A stretch of 64,000 nt of DNA from Augochlora pura (Eukaryota > Arthropoda > Insecta > Hymenoptera > Halictidae): the NCBI RefSeq assembly GCF_028453695.1, contig NC_135778.1, positions 12,150,244 through 12,214,243 on the forward strand, given 5' to 3'. Below the pieces are notes generated by a model, which had not been told where the DNA came from, ran no database searches, and saw only the letters and a program-made list of their open reading frames with translations. The number at the start of each line of letters is the position of its first letter. Positions within the stretch are counted from its first letter, which is position 1. The translations under genes and the position numbers were made by a program. This document shows, piece by piece, positions 24,041 through 35,960 of this stretch.

Positions 24041-25185
24041 TGCTGTGGTATCAGCGCAGTGTGAAAACTTGACTACTAGTTCCACCGATCGGGTGGAAGA
24101 TGTAGAATTTATTGCACCAGTTGTAATTTGTCAAGATAAGGAATATAGATCTAGGGTGTACAAGATAAATGCAAAGGGAAAATATTTCAGAGAATATTTT
24201 CATTTAATAAGAGTGTTAGAAGAACGTACTAGCGGATTTTATATTAATATTTAACTGAAAATAGCTTAACTGAAAATAGTGTAAAAGAAAAGAATAATAA
24301 ATCTTTTAGAACATCAAATATTTCATTCAATTTTATGTCAAATAAGATTATGATGCTTTTCCACATGTTCGTTAAGTAATTCAACCATTTCGTGTTGGAT
24401 TTCTATAATAACCAATCATTGTGGCAGTTATTAAATTAATAAGAACTGCAACAGTTAATATAATTATTACACATGTATAACGTATGCTGTCATGTTTATA
24501 AAACCAAGTTATTTAAATAAAAAACATGTCGATATTTTTATAAATACAAGGGAGTCAAGAATTATTACTACGAACTTCCTTCTGCATATTACTGTAGGAC
24601 AATAACTAATTAGAGGTTATGGTGGTATTATTGATAAGTATTGAAAGCAATCCGTTTTGTATATTAAAAATAAATAGATATTATTCTCAAATGAGTAAAA
24701 TTTTCTTAAATGCATAGATTGGAGAAATTTGTAAGTTAGCTGCATTATTCTAGTTAAAAATGACAAAAATAAATATGGGAGATAATAAATACATTAAAAA
24801 ATACCCTGAAGAAAGTATAAAAGAATCTGTCGATGTTGAAATGCCTTTATATTATTGATAAATAGAAGTACTATTATATTCAAACATATTATTCACTATA
24901 GATTTCAGTTTGTACTGATGAATAAACTATTCCTTATGTCAGTAATAATCATCAAGTGTTTTCTTTACTCTCCTAATAGAAGGGTCAATCACTGTGCAAT
25001 ATCCAGTCAGTAATTTTAAATAGATGCTAATAATTAATGATCTTAACACGTCTTTGTGTATTTTTACGTACAAATTCAAAACGTTTCTATTAATTTACAA
25101 GTATTTTTACAACGACAACAGCAATTTTTATTATTTAATTTTAACGATAAATAGTTCCTTTCTATCAATTCTGTAAGACTCGTAT
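24041..25185. other. AT-rich spacer, no gene supported
   Basis: A 69-codon frame (24045-24254) reads smoothly but has no known motif and no flanking splice evidence. The rest is AT-rich with frequent stops. Confidence 0.35.
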
Positions 25186-25427
25186 TTAACCCCTTGCCGT
25201 AGTTTAACGAGTCAGACTCGTGACGAAGATTTATAATAATAAGCAGTTACGAACGAATTTACTTTAAGTAAAAATCAAATTTTGTTCTCTCGTCACCAAT
25301 ATTTAAACATTGGGGTAGATATAAAGACACAATAAATATAAAATTCTTTTTCTTCTAAGAAATTAGTGCAATCGACAAAATTCTAGTCATGGGAACTGTA
25401 GACAAAATGGTACGGCAAAGGGTTTAA
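25186..25427. mobile_element. TTAA-type MITE, family G (242 bp)
   Basis: The left end, TTAACCCCTTGCCGTA, and right end, TACGGCAAAGGGTTTAA, form an inverted repeat with TTAA at both borders. A perfect subterminal palindrome, ACGAGTCAGACTCGT (25207-25221), is shared with family B. The interior is non-coding. The LINE fragment begins almost immediately to the right. Confidence 0.8.
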
Positions 25428-25444
25428 TCCCAGCATTTTGAAAG

Positions 25445-26116
25445 GATTAAAAACGAGTAAGTGCTAACAAACACCGCATAAAGGACTCCGCAGTTTAAGG
25501 AGTTAATAGAAAAATATCTAACCATTAAATTGTTGTCTACAATACTGAATTCTCTTGCTACATCCCTGGCAAGTATCCAAAGAAGCAACAACATTAACAC
25601 CGCCAAATGATGACCAAAATCTACACATGGAAGACATGATAAAAACAATCAAAAGCCAGCTAACGCAACAATGGGAAACTACATGGAAACAATCAGCCCC
25701 ACTCCATATAACTAACATTACAGAAAAATTTTTTAATAACTATCAAATGACCAGTACACTGCCCAGGAGGTACCAAGTAGCGATTACCGGCATCCGAATT
25801 GGCCATTCCAGATACACAAACTCATATCTGCTAACTAAAGAACCATCCCCACAATGTGAAGAATGCAACACCCAAATGACAACGGACCACCTAATCTTAA
25901 ACTGCCGAAAATACAATTATATGCGCACCAAACACAAACTAAACCCACTGCACAAGGATAACATGAACAGCAACAAAATCAAGGACCTATTAAAATTTCT
26001 GAGAGATACAGGCTTAATAAACAAAATATAAGATCTATTTAAATAGAAGTTCGCTAATAGCCTTGCAGCTGATGCGACGTAAAATCACTAAGAAAAAAAG
26101 AAATAATAATAAAACA
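25445..26116 (+). mobile_element. Non-LTR retrotransposon (LINE) ORF2 tail, truncated
   Basis: The frame at 25555-26031 encodes 158 residues resembling the end of the ORF2 protein of Jockey/I/R1-type LINEs, after the RNase H domain. From residue 77 it has the ITGIRIGHSRYTNSYLL block, typical of the RxRxGHxxxxxYLL region. This is followed by a CCHC-like knuckle with Cys101, Cys104, His112 and Cys117 (C-x2-C-x7-H-x4-C). Just upstream, TACATCCCTGG encodes a Y-I-P-G trace of the RNase H WIPGH motif in another phase. It is followed after an apparent small deletion by KEATTL, so the RNase H part is broken. Everything upstream (reverse transcriptase, endonuclease) is missing, as expected for a 5'-truncated copy. 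After the stop, an A-rich tail with AATAATAATAAAAC runs to about 26116. Orientation is plus. The extent before 25555 is inferred. Confidence 0.8.
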
Positions 26117-26791
26117 CAATCGACTTGAATCGAAGTGTAAAAGAGAAGAATCTGATATCTGCAAGATGATCTTCCGTGTAACTAGTTCCCGAACGATGTG
26201 CCGGTCGAACGTTATATTTTCAGTCGAGGTCGCTTCGTGCAGAAGGGTTAATAACGCCGAAATGATTAGCGTTCCGTGGCCGCGGCGCGGTAGATCGCTC
26301 GAGCATGGAACGCATCGGTCAAAGACTGTTTCGCGCGAGATTTTCGCCACGCGAGGAGACGGCGATTCGCCGATAAGTAGCGGGAGATCGAGAGATCGGC
26401 CATGGGAAGGCTACGTGGTGCACGGTGAACGAAGGAGAGGAAAATAGATCGGAACGGCGTATAATCGGCCGTCCGGTGAAAGTAATGAGCGGGCATCGGT
26501 ACGAGGGCAGGATGGAAATTACAAAGCGAGCGGAATCGATGGCGTGCATAATCGGTCTACGTTGTACAGTGTCTTTTACGGCCTAGATCACTTATCGATG
26601 CCCGCGTAATTATAGCGATACGCACACGGCCGCTCTGTCGCGTCTTTCGCCATTTCACCGTGAAACCGTGCAAAAGACTCGGACGGAACGAGCGTGTCGG
26701 CGCAGCGAAACGGGTGGAACACAGTAAAAAAAAAAAGGCTCGAAGGAGGGAAAAGACGGAGACGAGCCGCACACGCAACAATGCCTCTGTA

Positions 26792-26795
<4 letters not shown>

Positions 26796-26838
<43 letters not shown>
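26796..26838. repeat. (CT)n microsatellite
   Basis: This is a CT run of about 21 units followed by a TA-rich tract (ATATGTATATATATATAC). Frames through it read Ser-Leu or Arg-Glu repeats. Confidence 0.95.
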
Positions 26839-26840
<2 letters not shown>

Positions 26841-27268
26841 ATATGTATATATATATACATGTATATATTCGCCATGTTGCGATCCGCGGAGAACATGTTT
26901 ATGCCGAGTCCGCCGCGTCATCCGTCTTCCTGACGTCTCGAGATTTAAACGTATATTTTTCTTCCGTCCGCCGGCAATTATACAAAGTTAATCATAACGG
27001 CGGCCCCGCTTTGAGCTGCATTCAAATCGCGGTGGAAAGAAACGCTTTATCGTATGGGGGGGGGGGAGGGGGCTGACCGGTGTGCTTTGAAGAAACTTGC
27101 CACGCGTAAAACGCCCGGAATCCAGAGAATGGAGATTCGTGGCAGCGGGAAATTTCAGGAATTTATCATGCCCGTAAACCTCCACCCGCTGAAATTATTC
27201 TATTTAGTCGTAACGCTCGCGAAAATAAAATTACCGGTCCTCGTGCTCCTCGGTTTCGTGCGATCGCA

Positions 27269-27271
<3 letters not shown>

Positions 27272-27300
<29 letters not shown>
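27272..27300. repeat. (CT)n microsatellite
   Basis: This is an uninterrupted TC run of about 14 units. Confidence 0.95.
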
Positions 27301-27305
<5 letters not shown>

Positions 27306-27732
27306 TTTGCAAATCTCGTTATAATCGCATCCCGTGGCCCGCCCTATCGGCAGATTAACTGTTGTTTCAGTCCTGTCATTGATTATCCGGCGCGATCGTA
27401 ATTAGCGACTAGGGAGCAAATCTGAAACAAAATGCTGGCAAATGAAGCGATGTCTGAATTATGGATAAGTGCGACAAGCCGTGCCGCCCTGTGACAACTT
27501 GTGTCAGTAAGTGCACTTTGTCGGTCAAAATTACGCATTCATGTCGCGCAGTTTATCGTAAATAGAAAATTATCTCACTTTGTCGATTTGTCAGTCGAGA
27601 ATAGTATTCATTTGCAGATCATAATTTCGATAGTTTCTATAGGCATGCGACTCATTCAACGGCTTTCGATCACGTATTGAAGTGAAATGATAAATAAAAT
27701 GTTCATTTCTCATTCGAATCGTTTTGGTATCG

Positions 27733-28207
27733 TTAACCCTTTGCACTGCGTGGTGACTCTAAGGTACCGCTAAAATTTAACTGTCGCGTCCCAAGATCAT
27801 TTTTATAACAACAAAGTTTAGAATTAAAAAATTATTAACCCTTAGCACTTGAATGGCGACTCTGCGGCGCAATTGAAATTGTTGTATTACGTTTCCAAAT
27901 TTTTTTTTATAGATATCGCGAATGCTCAGATTTAAAAAATTGCTGAAAATGTAGCTGTTATGTGAGTCGCGAGATTCAATTTCATATGCTTAGGATGAAT
28001 TTTGTTATATAAAATGGAGATACTAGAAGTCAGAAAAATTATTTTACATTCGCAGCTGAAATAGCTTGGATTGCAAAGGGTTAAATAGTGAAACTGATGA
28101 TTTGAGTCACAAGAATCAATTTCGTATTACGTACAATGGGAACACTATAGACTCAGAAAATTATTTCAAACTTACAAGTTAAAATGGCTTCGAGTGCAAA
28201 TTGTTAA
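27733..28207 (+). mobile_element. Family A TTAA MITE containing a nested family A copy
   Basis: The outer element starts TTAACCCTTTGCACTGCG and ends TCGAGTGCAAATTGTTAA. Its interior (CGTCCCAAGATCATTTTTAT, then AACAAAGTTTAGAATT) matches the element at 32623. It is interrupted at TTAA (27835) by a second family A element. After that element, at 28085, the outer sequence continues with the GAGTCACAAGAATCAATTTC block, also present in the inner copy and, slightly changed, at 32623. No coding capacity is present. Confidence 0.8.
27835..28084 (+). mobile_element. Inner family A TTAA MITE (250 bp)
   Basis: It starts TTAACCCTTAGCACTTGAAT and ends TTGGATTGCAAAGGGTTAA, with TTAA at both borders inside another copy of the same family. 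Its interior parallels the outer copy, including GAGTCGCGAGATTCAATTTC. It is a younger insertion than the outer element by position, although both have diverged. Confidence 0.85.
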
Positions 28208-30479
28208 ATCTGATTGTACTTGTTCAGCTACTTACTTTTATTCGCGATCAATGTATAGTCACGTAGGCTGATGGCTCGGAGTGTGACAGAAATTGGTGTT
28301 CGCGCAAGTTTATTTAAAACTGTTACCTTAATTTACGTTGACATTTCTGTCTCTAGTAGAGAAGACTTTACGAGGCGCCAAAGAAAAGTTTTCCAAGTGA
28401 TTACTGTTACGAACTTCCTTTTCTTTGCCTGAAATATGGTCTCTTTAAAGCAGAAGTTTGTTCTACCTGTAGACTACTGTAGACTAGCGTTTACTTTATT
28501 TCTCCTGTTGGAAGAATAATAAATAAACAGTATAATCTGTTTAAAAGAAGCATCGCTGCTTACGAAACATACTTTCATTGCTAACTAATTTGCGTGTTGG
28601 AAAATTTATGTGTCGATGTAACATCGATAAAATTTTCCATTGAGTGACAGAAATTTTGTATTCATTTGGTATTCTATGCCCGCAGACATTATGAACGGGT
28701 TAGAATCGTAGCGATTTAAGTCATAACTTCCTCATAGTGAGAAACAAGGGGTGTTTTTCTTTGCTAACATGTGTTTTATTTACTAAAATTATTGTAATGC
28801 TAATTCAGAATTAAGTTCATTTGTAGTAGCTTTATTACTTAATATTTATTTCTGTATAGTGACTTACGTGTTTATATAATATACTTATTTATGTATATAT
28901 AATTTAATTAATTAATTAATTTATGGTTTAATTAAATAATTGAATTTACTGTATATATTTATACATATTTGCAGAACAATTTAACTATAGCATGGCTAGT
29001 AAACGTAAAACTGTCCCCACGTTTTCCCTCAACGCAACCGATAATCGTTCATCCCGAAATCCTCAGTACCGAACCCGAGAGGCACGTCACCCGATCCATG
29101 ATTCGCAAAAACGGAAATGACCATCCACGGAGACTGTCTGTCGACTCGAACCACTCACTTTTCGAGGCCCGTACATTCGGCAAAAAGTGACAGCGCCGAA
29201 CGTTCTCCGGCGTCGTGTAAAAAAATCGGTTCGGTCGGCATCCACGTCACGGCGTATCAAAGTACGCAGCATCCCCCGGTAGCAAGTGGCTGGTAATTGT
29301 CAATAGATGGTACGCAAAAAAAGCCGGCGAATCGATCGAATACAATACAGATCCGTGGAATTGATTTGAAGTCGATGGAATCGGCTCGTTATAATCGTTC
29401 CCGGGTTGCCGGTTTCCCGGCAAAAACAGGACCGCGGGGCGGGCATTCGCTTTGACGGGGACACGGTGATCCTCTTTCGTCGACAAAGTGAATGACTGTC
29501 AGGGGCTTATCTGGCGAGGCCCATCTGGGTGCTGGCCGCGTACCTACGGGGAACGGCCCCTTACATAAGTATGGGGCGCGTGGGACGATTTTAAGGCCGG
29601 CGAGATAAGTAAGTAGCAGGTAGCAGGTGTCACGTCGGCAACGATCGCCGGATCGAGATACGAATTCGAAAGAGGCATCGACGTCGTTTAGCGGCAGGTA
29701 TACAGAGGAGAGTTTTAGTCAGATTAGGCATAATCGATCGGAGTCGATATTGTGCTCCGGAGGGTTGCCCGACGCTCGAACGTTCCGCTCCCCCTTCCGC
29801 CTTCGCGATCGACTATCGTCTTCTCCGATCGGCTACAATTGCTTTTTCACAAAGAGGATCACCTTCGGAGATGTCCGGACGAGCTCCTTTGAATCTCTTC
29901 CTACTACGGGACGCGTCGGGATCGAGGCTCGTAGCTTTGACAGCGCCGTCATCCTCGGATTGACCCGGCAATCTTCCGCTCCCTTCCCCGCCGCTGCGAT
30001 TTTGATACACTTAACTACCACTAGTCTGGCGGGAGATTATCGTACGACGGGGAAACAAAGAACCGGAGTCTGAATCGAACCATTTTGTGTGCTGTGAGAT
30101 TGGAGATAGGAAAGTTCGATATGGTGAATGAAGTGTTAGGTTTTTGTGAAATTATCGTGTGCTGTGGTTTATTCGTAACCAGCAGATTTATACATTATAT
30201 TGACAATGGTATAGTTACGACTGACGAAAGTTGAGAATATTTACGTACTTTGATTGTAACATGGCGACAATTGGCGAATAGAAGAGAACACAGAGAATAG
30301 ACCAGTGTGTGCTCCCATAGCGATAAGATATAATCTCTTTATATTCTTACACACTTTATACTTGTGATAATTATTATATTTATATATAATTATCCTAGTA
30401 GAGTACAGAGCACAAAGTGTCATTTATTGCAAAAATAAAAAACAGGAATTTTCAGCGCCTGTCGAAAGAAACAAATTAT
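28208..30479. other. AT-rich, then GC-rich (29000-30080), then AT-rich spacer
   Basis: The GC-rich centre has a 148-codon frame (29627-30073) and minus-strand counterparts, Ser/Arg-rich and without domains. No splice-bounded exon is defensible. A run of overlapping TTAATTAATT lies at about 28907-28922. Confidence 0.35.
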
Positions 30480-30790
30480 ATTTACCAATGGACAAGTATC
30501 TCCAAGCTATAAGAAAGCTAAAGTAAATAATACAAATAAATCTTAAAATCGTGTAATATGGAGATATAAAATGATATCGATCGTAAATGAATAATAATTT
30601 TCTAAATTTTAAAAGAATTTATTTTCATATCTTTTGAACATAACTGTATAAATCATACGGATAATTATAATTCTTTATATTTTTTCAATTATGTAGGTAA
30701 CGTTTTATGCTAAATCGAAAGTTTCTTATATTTTAACATTTATATACACTATTTTACTATACCGTAAAAGATTTTTCCTTTTAATGTATA
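30480..30790 (+). repeat. Dispersed repeat, copy 2 (matches 12610-12880)
   Basis: The sequence CTTAAAATCGTGTAATATGG and the following GATATCGATCGTAAAT block align with copy 1 in the same orientation, with the similarity fading and resuming at TTTTTCCTTTTAA. The class is unknown. Confidence 0.6.
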
Positions 30791-31314
30791 TTTATTTAAA
30801 CATGGCACAGAAGTCAAAGTTGTGGTAGTGTCCAAAAATTTTTGAGAATAACTGTAGTAATCATCTATAAACTGGACGTAATTATTCTTATAAAAGAATG
30901 TCTCTGTAAAGATATGAAACATTGTTCATTAATATTTGACAAAAATGGCTTACATATCATATTTTTCTAAACGAACCATCGATACTTTAACGAAGCAGTT
31001 TTCTTTCATTGTATCAGCAAAACATAAATCAATTTTATACCGAATAAAATTTTTGCAATAAAGTATCGTCGACTATTAAGAGAATTTTCATACGAATCCT
31101 TTTTATCGTTCCGTAGGTATCGTACAGAGGTGGGACCACGATGCAGTTATTGCGATACGGGAATATTTTTGTGCTGTTGTTGGTAATCTAGATTTGCGCA
31201 TAAATCAACGTCACCGTTATCATTATTAGTATCGTGAGAAACAGATGGAAACAACAGACCGTTCTGCATTTAATCGTAACGACATTAACATGACAGAAGA
31301 ACATTGCGTTCAAC

Positions 31315-31530
31315 GGTAACGCGGATCCCGTCGCGGCGGGTTCTACATTTCGAATTGTATATGTCTGACGGTAACGTGAATCTCTCGATGCAATTAATTC
31401 TATGTTAAAACGTTCATGCCCGGTGGTAACGCGGACCCGGCTCCGATGAATTTCGCATTAAAATGTTTATATCTGATAATGACGCGGCTTGTGTTCCAAC
31501 AAATTCGGGATTAATGCGCATTTGTTTCGG
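31315..31530 (+). repeat. Diverged tandem repeat, four ~55-bp units
   Basis: GGTAACGCGGATCC begins at 31315, GGTAACGTGAATCT at 31370 and GGTAACGCGGACCC at 31425. A fourth unit, AATGACGCGGCTTG, begins near 31478. Spacing is 55, 55 and about 53 bp. Each unit continues through a CGATGAATT-like block to a TAAAATGTTTATATCTGA-like end. A partial unit may precede (CGTAACGACATT at 31275). The units are diverged, so the array is old. The function is unknown. Confidence 0.7.
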
Positions 31531-32622
31531 AAATCGGCAGAGGCAAAGCGATATACTGCTTCAATTACATAATATCAAGTATTGAATTCTATTGAAACGT
31601 TGTAACGCAATATCGCGCCGATGTGAAATTTTGCAATAAGAATTATTGCGGGCGGTGGTTATCATTTTTTTTTTTTTTTTTGAAAACATGAATGAACATC
31701 GACGAGATTTATTTTTAAATAGCGATCACTTTCTCGCGATGTAATTATTAAACTAATACACGAAATGGACGTCGCTTGAAGCTTGTCGATTCGGTCTGTA
31801 TGAAATATGTTATATAATTATGCTAGGTGTGAAAGTTAACGAAAGAAGATTATAATGATGCTGCGAAATGAAACGAACGGACTTATTCTATGCAAGGTTT
31901 CGAATTTTTTGAAAACTGCAGAAAAAATCGCCGACGAAACGAAATTTCAACTAAGGCGAGCAATTTTCGCTGTATTCTACAGTAGACCCTAAAGGCAAAA
32001 AGTTCAAGCAACAACCTGCCTTAATTGAGAGCTATAACGAAGCCCGTTCAAAGTTTGCCCGGAATCGTGTTCTTCGAAAAAGGAAGAGAAGAAACGCAGT
32101 TTTCTGCGATGAAAACAAATTTAATTTGAGTTTTCACGATTCGAAAAAAAACAACGAAGAATTTGGGTGCGCAGGAAAATTGAAATAATTTTTTTACGAA
32201 AACGTAGAAACAATGAAGTAACAAAAAAAAAACGTTGAACAAGAGACTTTTCAGGAAGATAACAATTTTTAATTTCGAAAAATAGAACAGTTTTTGATTG
32301 ACCCGTCCTTTCTTCCGTTCTATGTGCTACCGAAAATGTGTGATGCCGCCTGTCATGAAGGTCTATGATGGTGGGAAACAATTTAGCTATGTGGAAGAAT
32401 TAAAACACGGTATTTTTGCAGACTGAAGTCTGTGAAAACTAGAACAAATGAAAAATACCATAGAACGTTGGTAACGAGTTAGAATTGCTTTAAAGAAACA
32501 TTTTATTCAACGTTTATATTTTGTTCTCCAACCTTCATCCGCCATTTTGTCTGACAATAGCAGCACGTGACTGCATTGTTTCTTCTAAATTCACTTTATT
32601 TTTGGTTTTAGGAATTTAAGAT
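31531..32622. other. AT-rich spacer, poly-T run
   Basis: A 17-base T run lies at 31665-31681. Minus-strand frames at 32048-32381 are Phe/Val-rich chance frames. Nothing else was recognised. Confidence 0.4.
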
Positions 32623-32853
32623 TTAATCCTTTGCACTCGTCTGGCTACTCTGAGGCACCACTGAAATTGTTCTATCATGTCCCAAGATAATTTTCATACC
32701 AACAAAGTTTAACAAATTGCTATACAGCGAAAACGTTGGTACGAGTCACAGGAATCAATTTAATATTATAAAAGTGCACGTTGTTGCATAGACTGGAAAT
32801 ATTACGAGCCAGGAAGATTAGTTTAGTAAATAGCTTCCAGCGCGAAGGGTTAA
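32623..32853 (+). mobile_element. Family A TTAA MITE (231 bp)
   Basis: It starts TTAATCCTTTGCACTCGT and ends CCAGCGCGAAGGGTTAA. The interior shares TGTCCCAAGATAATTTTCAT and AACAAAGTTTAAC with the elements at 27733-28207. It is un-nested and serves as the uninterrupted reference copy of this family in the window. Confidence 0.8.
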
Positions 32854-34340
32854 TACGCTTATTTCGGAGTACATATCCGACATGGCTGGCGTGTAAAATG
32901 AATACTTTCTTCTTTTAATGACGAACTTTCGAATATATCAAACATCCTATCATTTCGTTCAGCACTTAGCAACCACGATCCGCCCTTACAAGGTTTCCTA
33001 CCGACCGAACACAGCCAAACATGGGCGGCCGCCCAAGAATTCTAATTTACGATGTTGTCGGGCATTAAAGCGATTCGGAAGGTGGCGGGACGATCGCGCC
33101 TCCCCGCTGTATGTTTAATTTGCTCGGCGACCCGGTCCGCTAGTGATTAAAATGGGAGAACTATTTGCGAGTGAATTTTTGTTGCGCGTCTTGGCCGAAC
33201 GAAGATAAATGAAACGCATCAAAGAGGCGCCTGCACCGCGTCGCTATTATTATTTGCATAACGAAGCAAAAGCCAGGGGGCCCGGGGCCGCGCGGCCCCG
33301 CCCCTCCCAGCTCCGCCCGGAAATTCCCCAAGGAAGTTTCATCGAGTTAAATAAGAAACCGCAATTAATCACTTACTGTTTTTCACGGTGGCTTCCGTGT
33401 ATCCGTGTATTTAACGCCGCTTTTTCTGCCGGGTGAACTTTCGCCGGACTTATAACGGGACGGAATCTTGTTACGCTTTCGCAACTTCCGCGGCGCCGCG
33501 CCGCGCCGTGCCCGGCAAGTTCGCTCCGAAAGTTACTAACGCCGGATTATTCGAATATTAAAAATATCTCGGAGCTGCGATTCGACCGGCAACGTCGCCA
33601 CCCACCGACAACAACCGCGTATCACGGGGAAAGTGGAATCCATAAAGCTCTCGGCCCCGGAAGAGGGAACGGCGTGTATGTGTGTGTGTGTGTGTGTGCG
33701 GGGAGGGGGTGGTGAAACATTCGATTCGGCCGTTCGTTCGCGACGATCGAAAAATCTCCGACCAGTTTCAATTTTTTCGTTGTCTCCGACCCGATGGGAA
33801 AACCGTCGACGCTAGGAAAAACAGGTGTTTCACGGGGCGAGGAACCCTACCGGAGTTACGGTCCTCGCTTTCCCGGCGCGCGACCTCACGAAAATCCCCG
33901 TACGCACGGTGTTTTAATAATGAGACGGAAGACCTGACGGGCTCCGCGCGCTTCGACGCGACGCGACGCCTGGATTCATTAATTTCCCGGACGGAGTTTC
34001 TAATTGGCTCCCTAATATTTTATTTATGAGCACCGCCGATTCCGAGGGCGAGAAGCGGGCCGCGTTAATAACGTTAGTTAAATTTCACTGTGGATCTTGT
34101 CCGGGGCGTATTTAAAACTTCCCGCACCGCCGCCACCATCCTGTCTTTCTCTCCTTCTTTCTTTCTTCGGAAAATTTGTTCACGCACGGACGCCGGCCAT
34201 CGCGGAGTCGATGTGGGGAACGAAAGGTGATACGCAAGTGCACTTAACGTCGCGTTAATGCGTTCTAGTGATAATGACATGAGTTGCTAACGGCGCAAGG
34301 TACACGTATTATTTTATTTTCTTAATTGCAGTTTAACTTT
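32854..34340. other. GC-rich block with (TG)n microsatellite
   Basis: This CpG-rich block includes a (TG)n tract at about 33675-33698 ending in a G run. Frames (60-115 codons) pass through the microsatellite or are Arg/Ser-rich. No gene is supported. Confidence 0.4.
33675..33698. repeat. (TG)n microsatellite
   Basis: This is a TG run of about 12 units with one early A interruption, followed by GCGGGGAGGGGG. Confidence 0.9.
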
Positions 34341-35167
34341 ATGAGAACGAATCGCGATATCGCCGCTATGCATCTAATTTCTACGGCTGTTAATGAATCA
34401 TTTAATTTTTTACGTTGCTAGAGATCGGTTTATGGTCTGAGAAGTTTAGAATTTATTAGGTTGTCAATGTTTATCAGTGATTTATTACAAACTTTACATT
34501 TTTATTGCAGCACCTACAAACTGCCTAGTTCAAAATTGTTATCAAACTTTGTCGACTAATGGTACTCTTAAGATTATAATTGTATTTTTACGGATGCTTT
34601 AGTATTACCTGGAAAAATTGTTCAGAGATTATTTGGATACAATATTATTGACAATATTATTTATTCTTTTAACAAATTCTTTTTAGTATAGACACGAACC
34701 TAATGTCAACGTGGTATAATGTTTAATAGTTTAAAATGTTTATTAATGTACGTGTATCGATGTGTTTAAAAAAATATCTTTATTAGGGAAGATCTTAATT
34801 AACATAATATATAGGCCAATATTCTATTTGATCGCAGTAGTTTCATGGGTCATAAATGTACTGTTCGAGGTTGGCTGCAATTGTGACAGATCCTCCAACA
34901 TTATATTTGTAGTTTACTTCAACAGATTGTACTTTTTCACGCTATTATAGTTTACATAGCACATTACATTGTATCGTAATTGTTGATAATCAAAGCATTT
35001 TCTAGCATTTATAATAAAAATTTGATGATTTTACGTCTATGGAACGTGTAAGGGTTGAAGCATGATGAAGGAAAAAGTAACACTTTAAATTTTTCTTTTC
35101 CGTACTTTAACCCCTAAATAATATTTTTATATTTTAACTCTTTCATAATAACTCTTAACGATTGCAA
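34341..35167. other. AT-rich spacer, nothing recognised
   Basis: One 62-codon frame (34762-34950), hydrophobic by composition, is present in AT-rich sequence. It has no known motif and is treated as chance. Confidence 0.35.
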
Positions 35168-35410
35168 AACTTTAGTATTTAATAATTTTTGCATAAATCT
35201 TCATCTTGTACCTCTACATTGATATAATATTGTACTCTTTCTGTCCCTCTGTATATACATATAAATATTTACACATATAGAGGACTATATTAATTTTAGT
35301 ATTTAAGAATTTTTACAGAAATCTTTATCTCGAAGCTTGATACAATATTGTCCTCTTTCTCTCCCTCCCGTTCGATACAATATTTACACATACAAAGGGC
35401 AATATTATAT
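35168..35410 (+). repeat. Two-unit tandem duplication, ~124 bp period
   Basis: AACTTTAGTATTTAATAATT at 35168 is repeated as AATTTTAGTATTTAAGAATT at 35292. Both units continue with an AAATCTTYATCT block, a TATTGTMCTCTTTCTSTCCC block and AATATTTACACATA near the end. The units have diverged by substitutions and small indels. No function is apparent. Confidence 0.7.
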
Positions 35411-35830
35411 CAATGATTTATATTATTTATAACATTACTACAGAAAGAGAGAGAGAGAGCAATATAAAGAATTGTCAACATAATATTAACCGAGTTTCCA
35501 GATACCCTGTTGCAGACGTCATCCGGAAAATCGCGTTCCTTCTTTTTCCGGCGAGTTTTCAAGGGTCCCACGTTACCTGGAGTTACCCTGATCAGTATCC
35601 GCGCCGCGGCGGAGTTTAAACAAGAGCGATTCCGGAGAAGAAAGTTCCTGGTCGCCCGTGGTAACCTTCGAAATTCTTCATGAAGGCAGCGCACCGCGGC
35701 AGCGAAGGAGGAGGACCCTTAAATTCATCATCGAACCGCCTCGCCGCTTAAAGGCACGGCTCGTTAAGCGCAGAGCTTATGATTCACGATCGGCTTTGTA
35801 TCCACCGGGTTCCGTGTAAAAGAAAAGAAA

Positions 35831-35850
35831 CGAGAGAGAGAGAGAGAGGA

Positions 35851-35890
<40 letters not shown>

Positions 35891-35960
35891 GGAGGGAGGG
35901 AGGGAGAAAGAGAGAGGAAGAGGGAGAAATTGAGAGAAAGGAGGAGAAAAAGAGAGAAAC
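35831..35960. repeat. Long GA-rich simple-repeat tract
   Basis: About 130 bases consist almost only of GA, GAAA and GGGA units on the plus strand. The matching frames are Arg-Glu or Ser-Leu artefacts. Confidence 0.95.

Larger units (their letters stand above)
26117..27732. other. GC-rich block then AT-rich spacer
   Basis: 26117-27420 is CpG-rich, with two CT microsatellites and an 11-base G run at 27056-27066. Frames crossing these are artefacts. 27420-27732 is AT-rich with nothing recognised. Confidence 0.4.
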
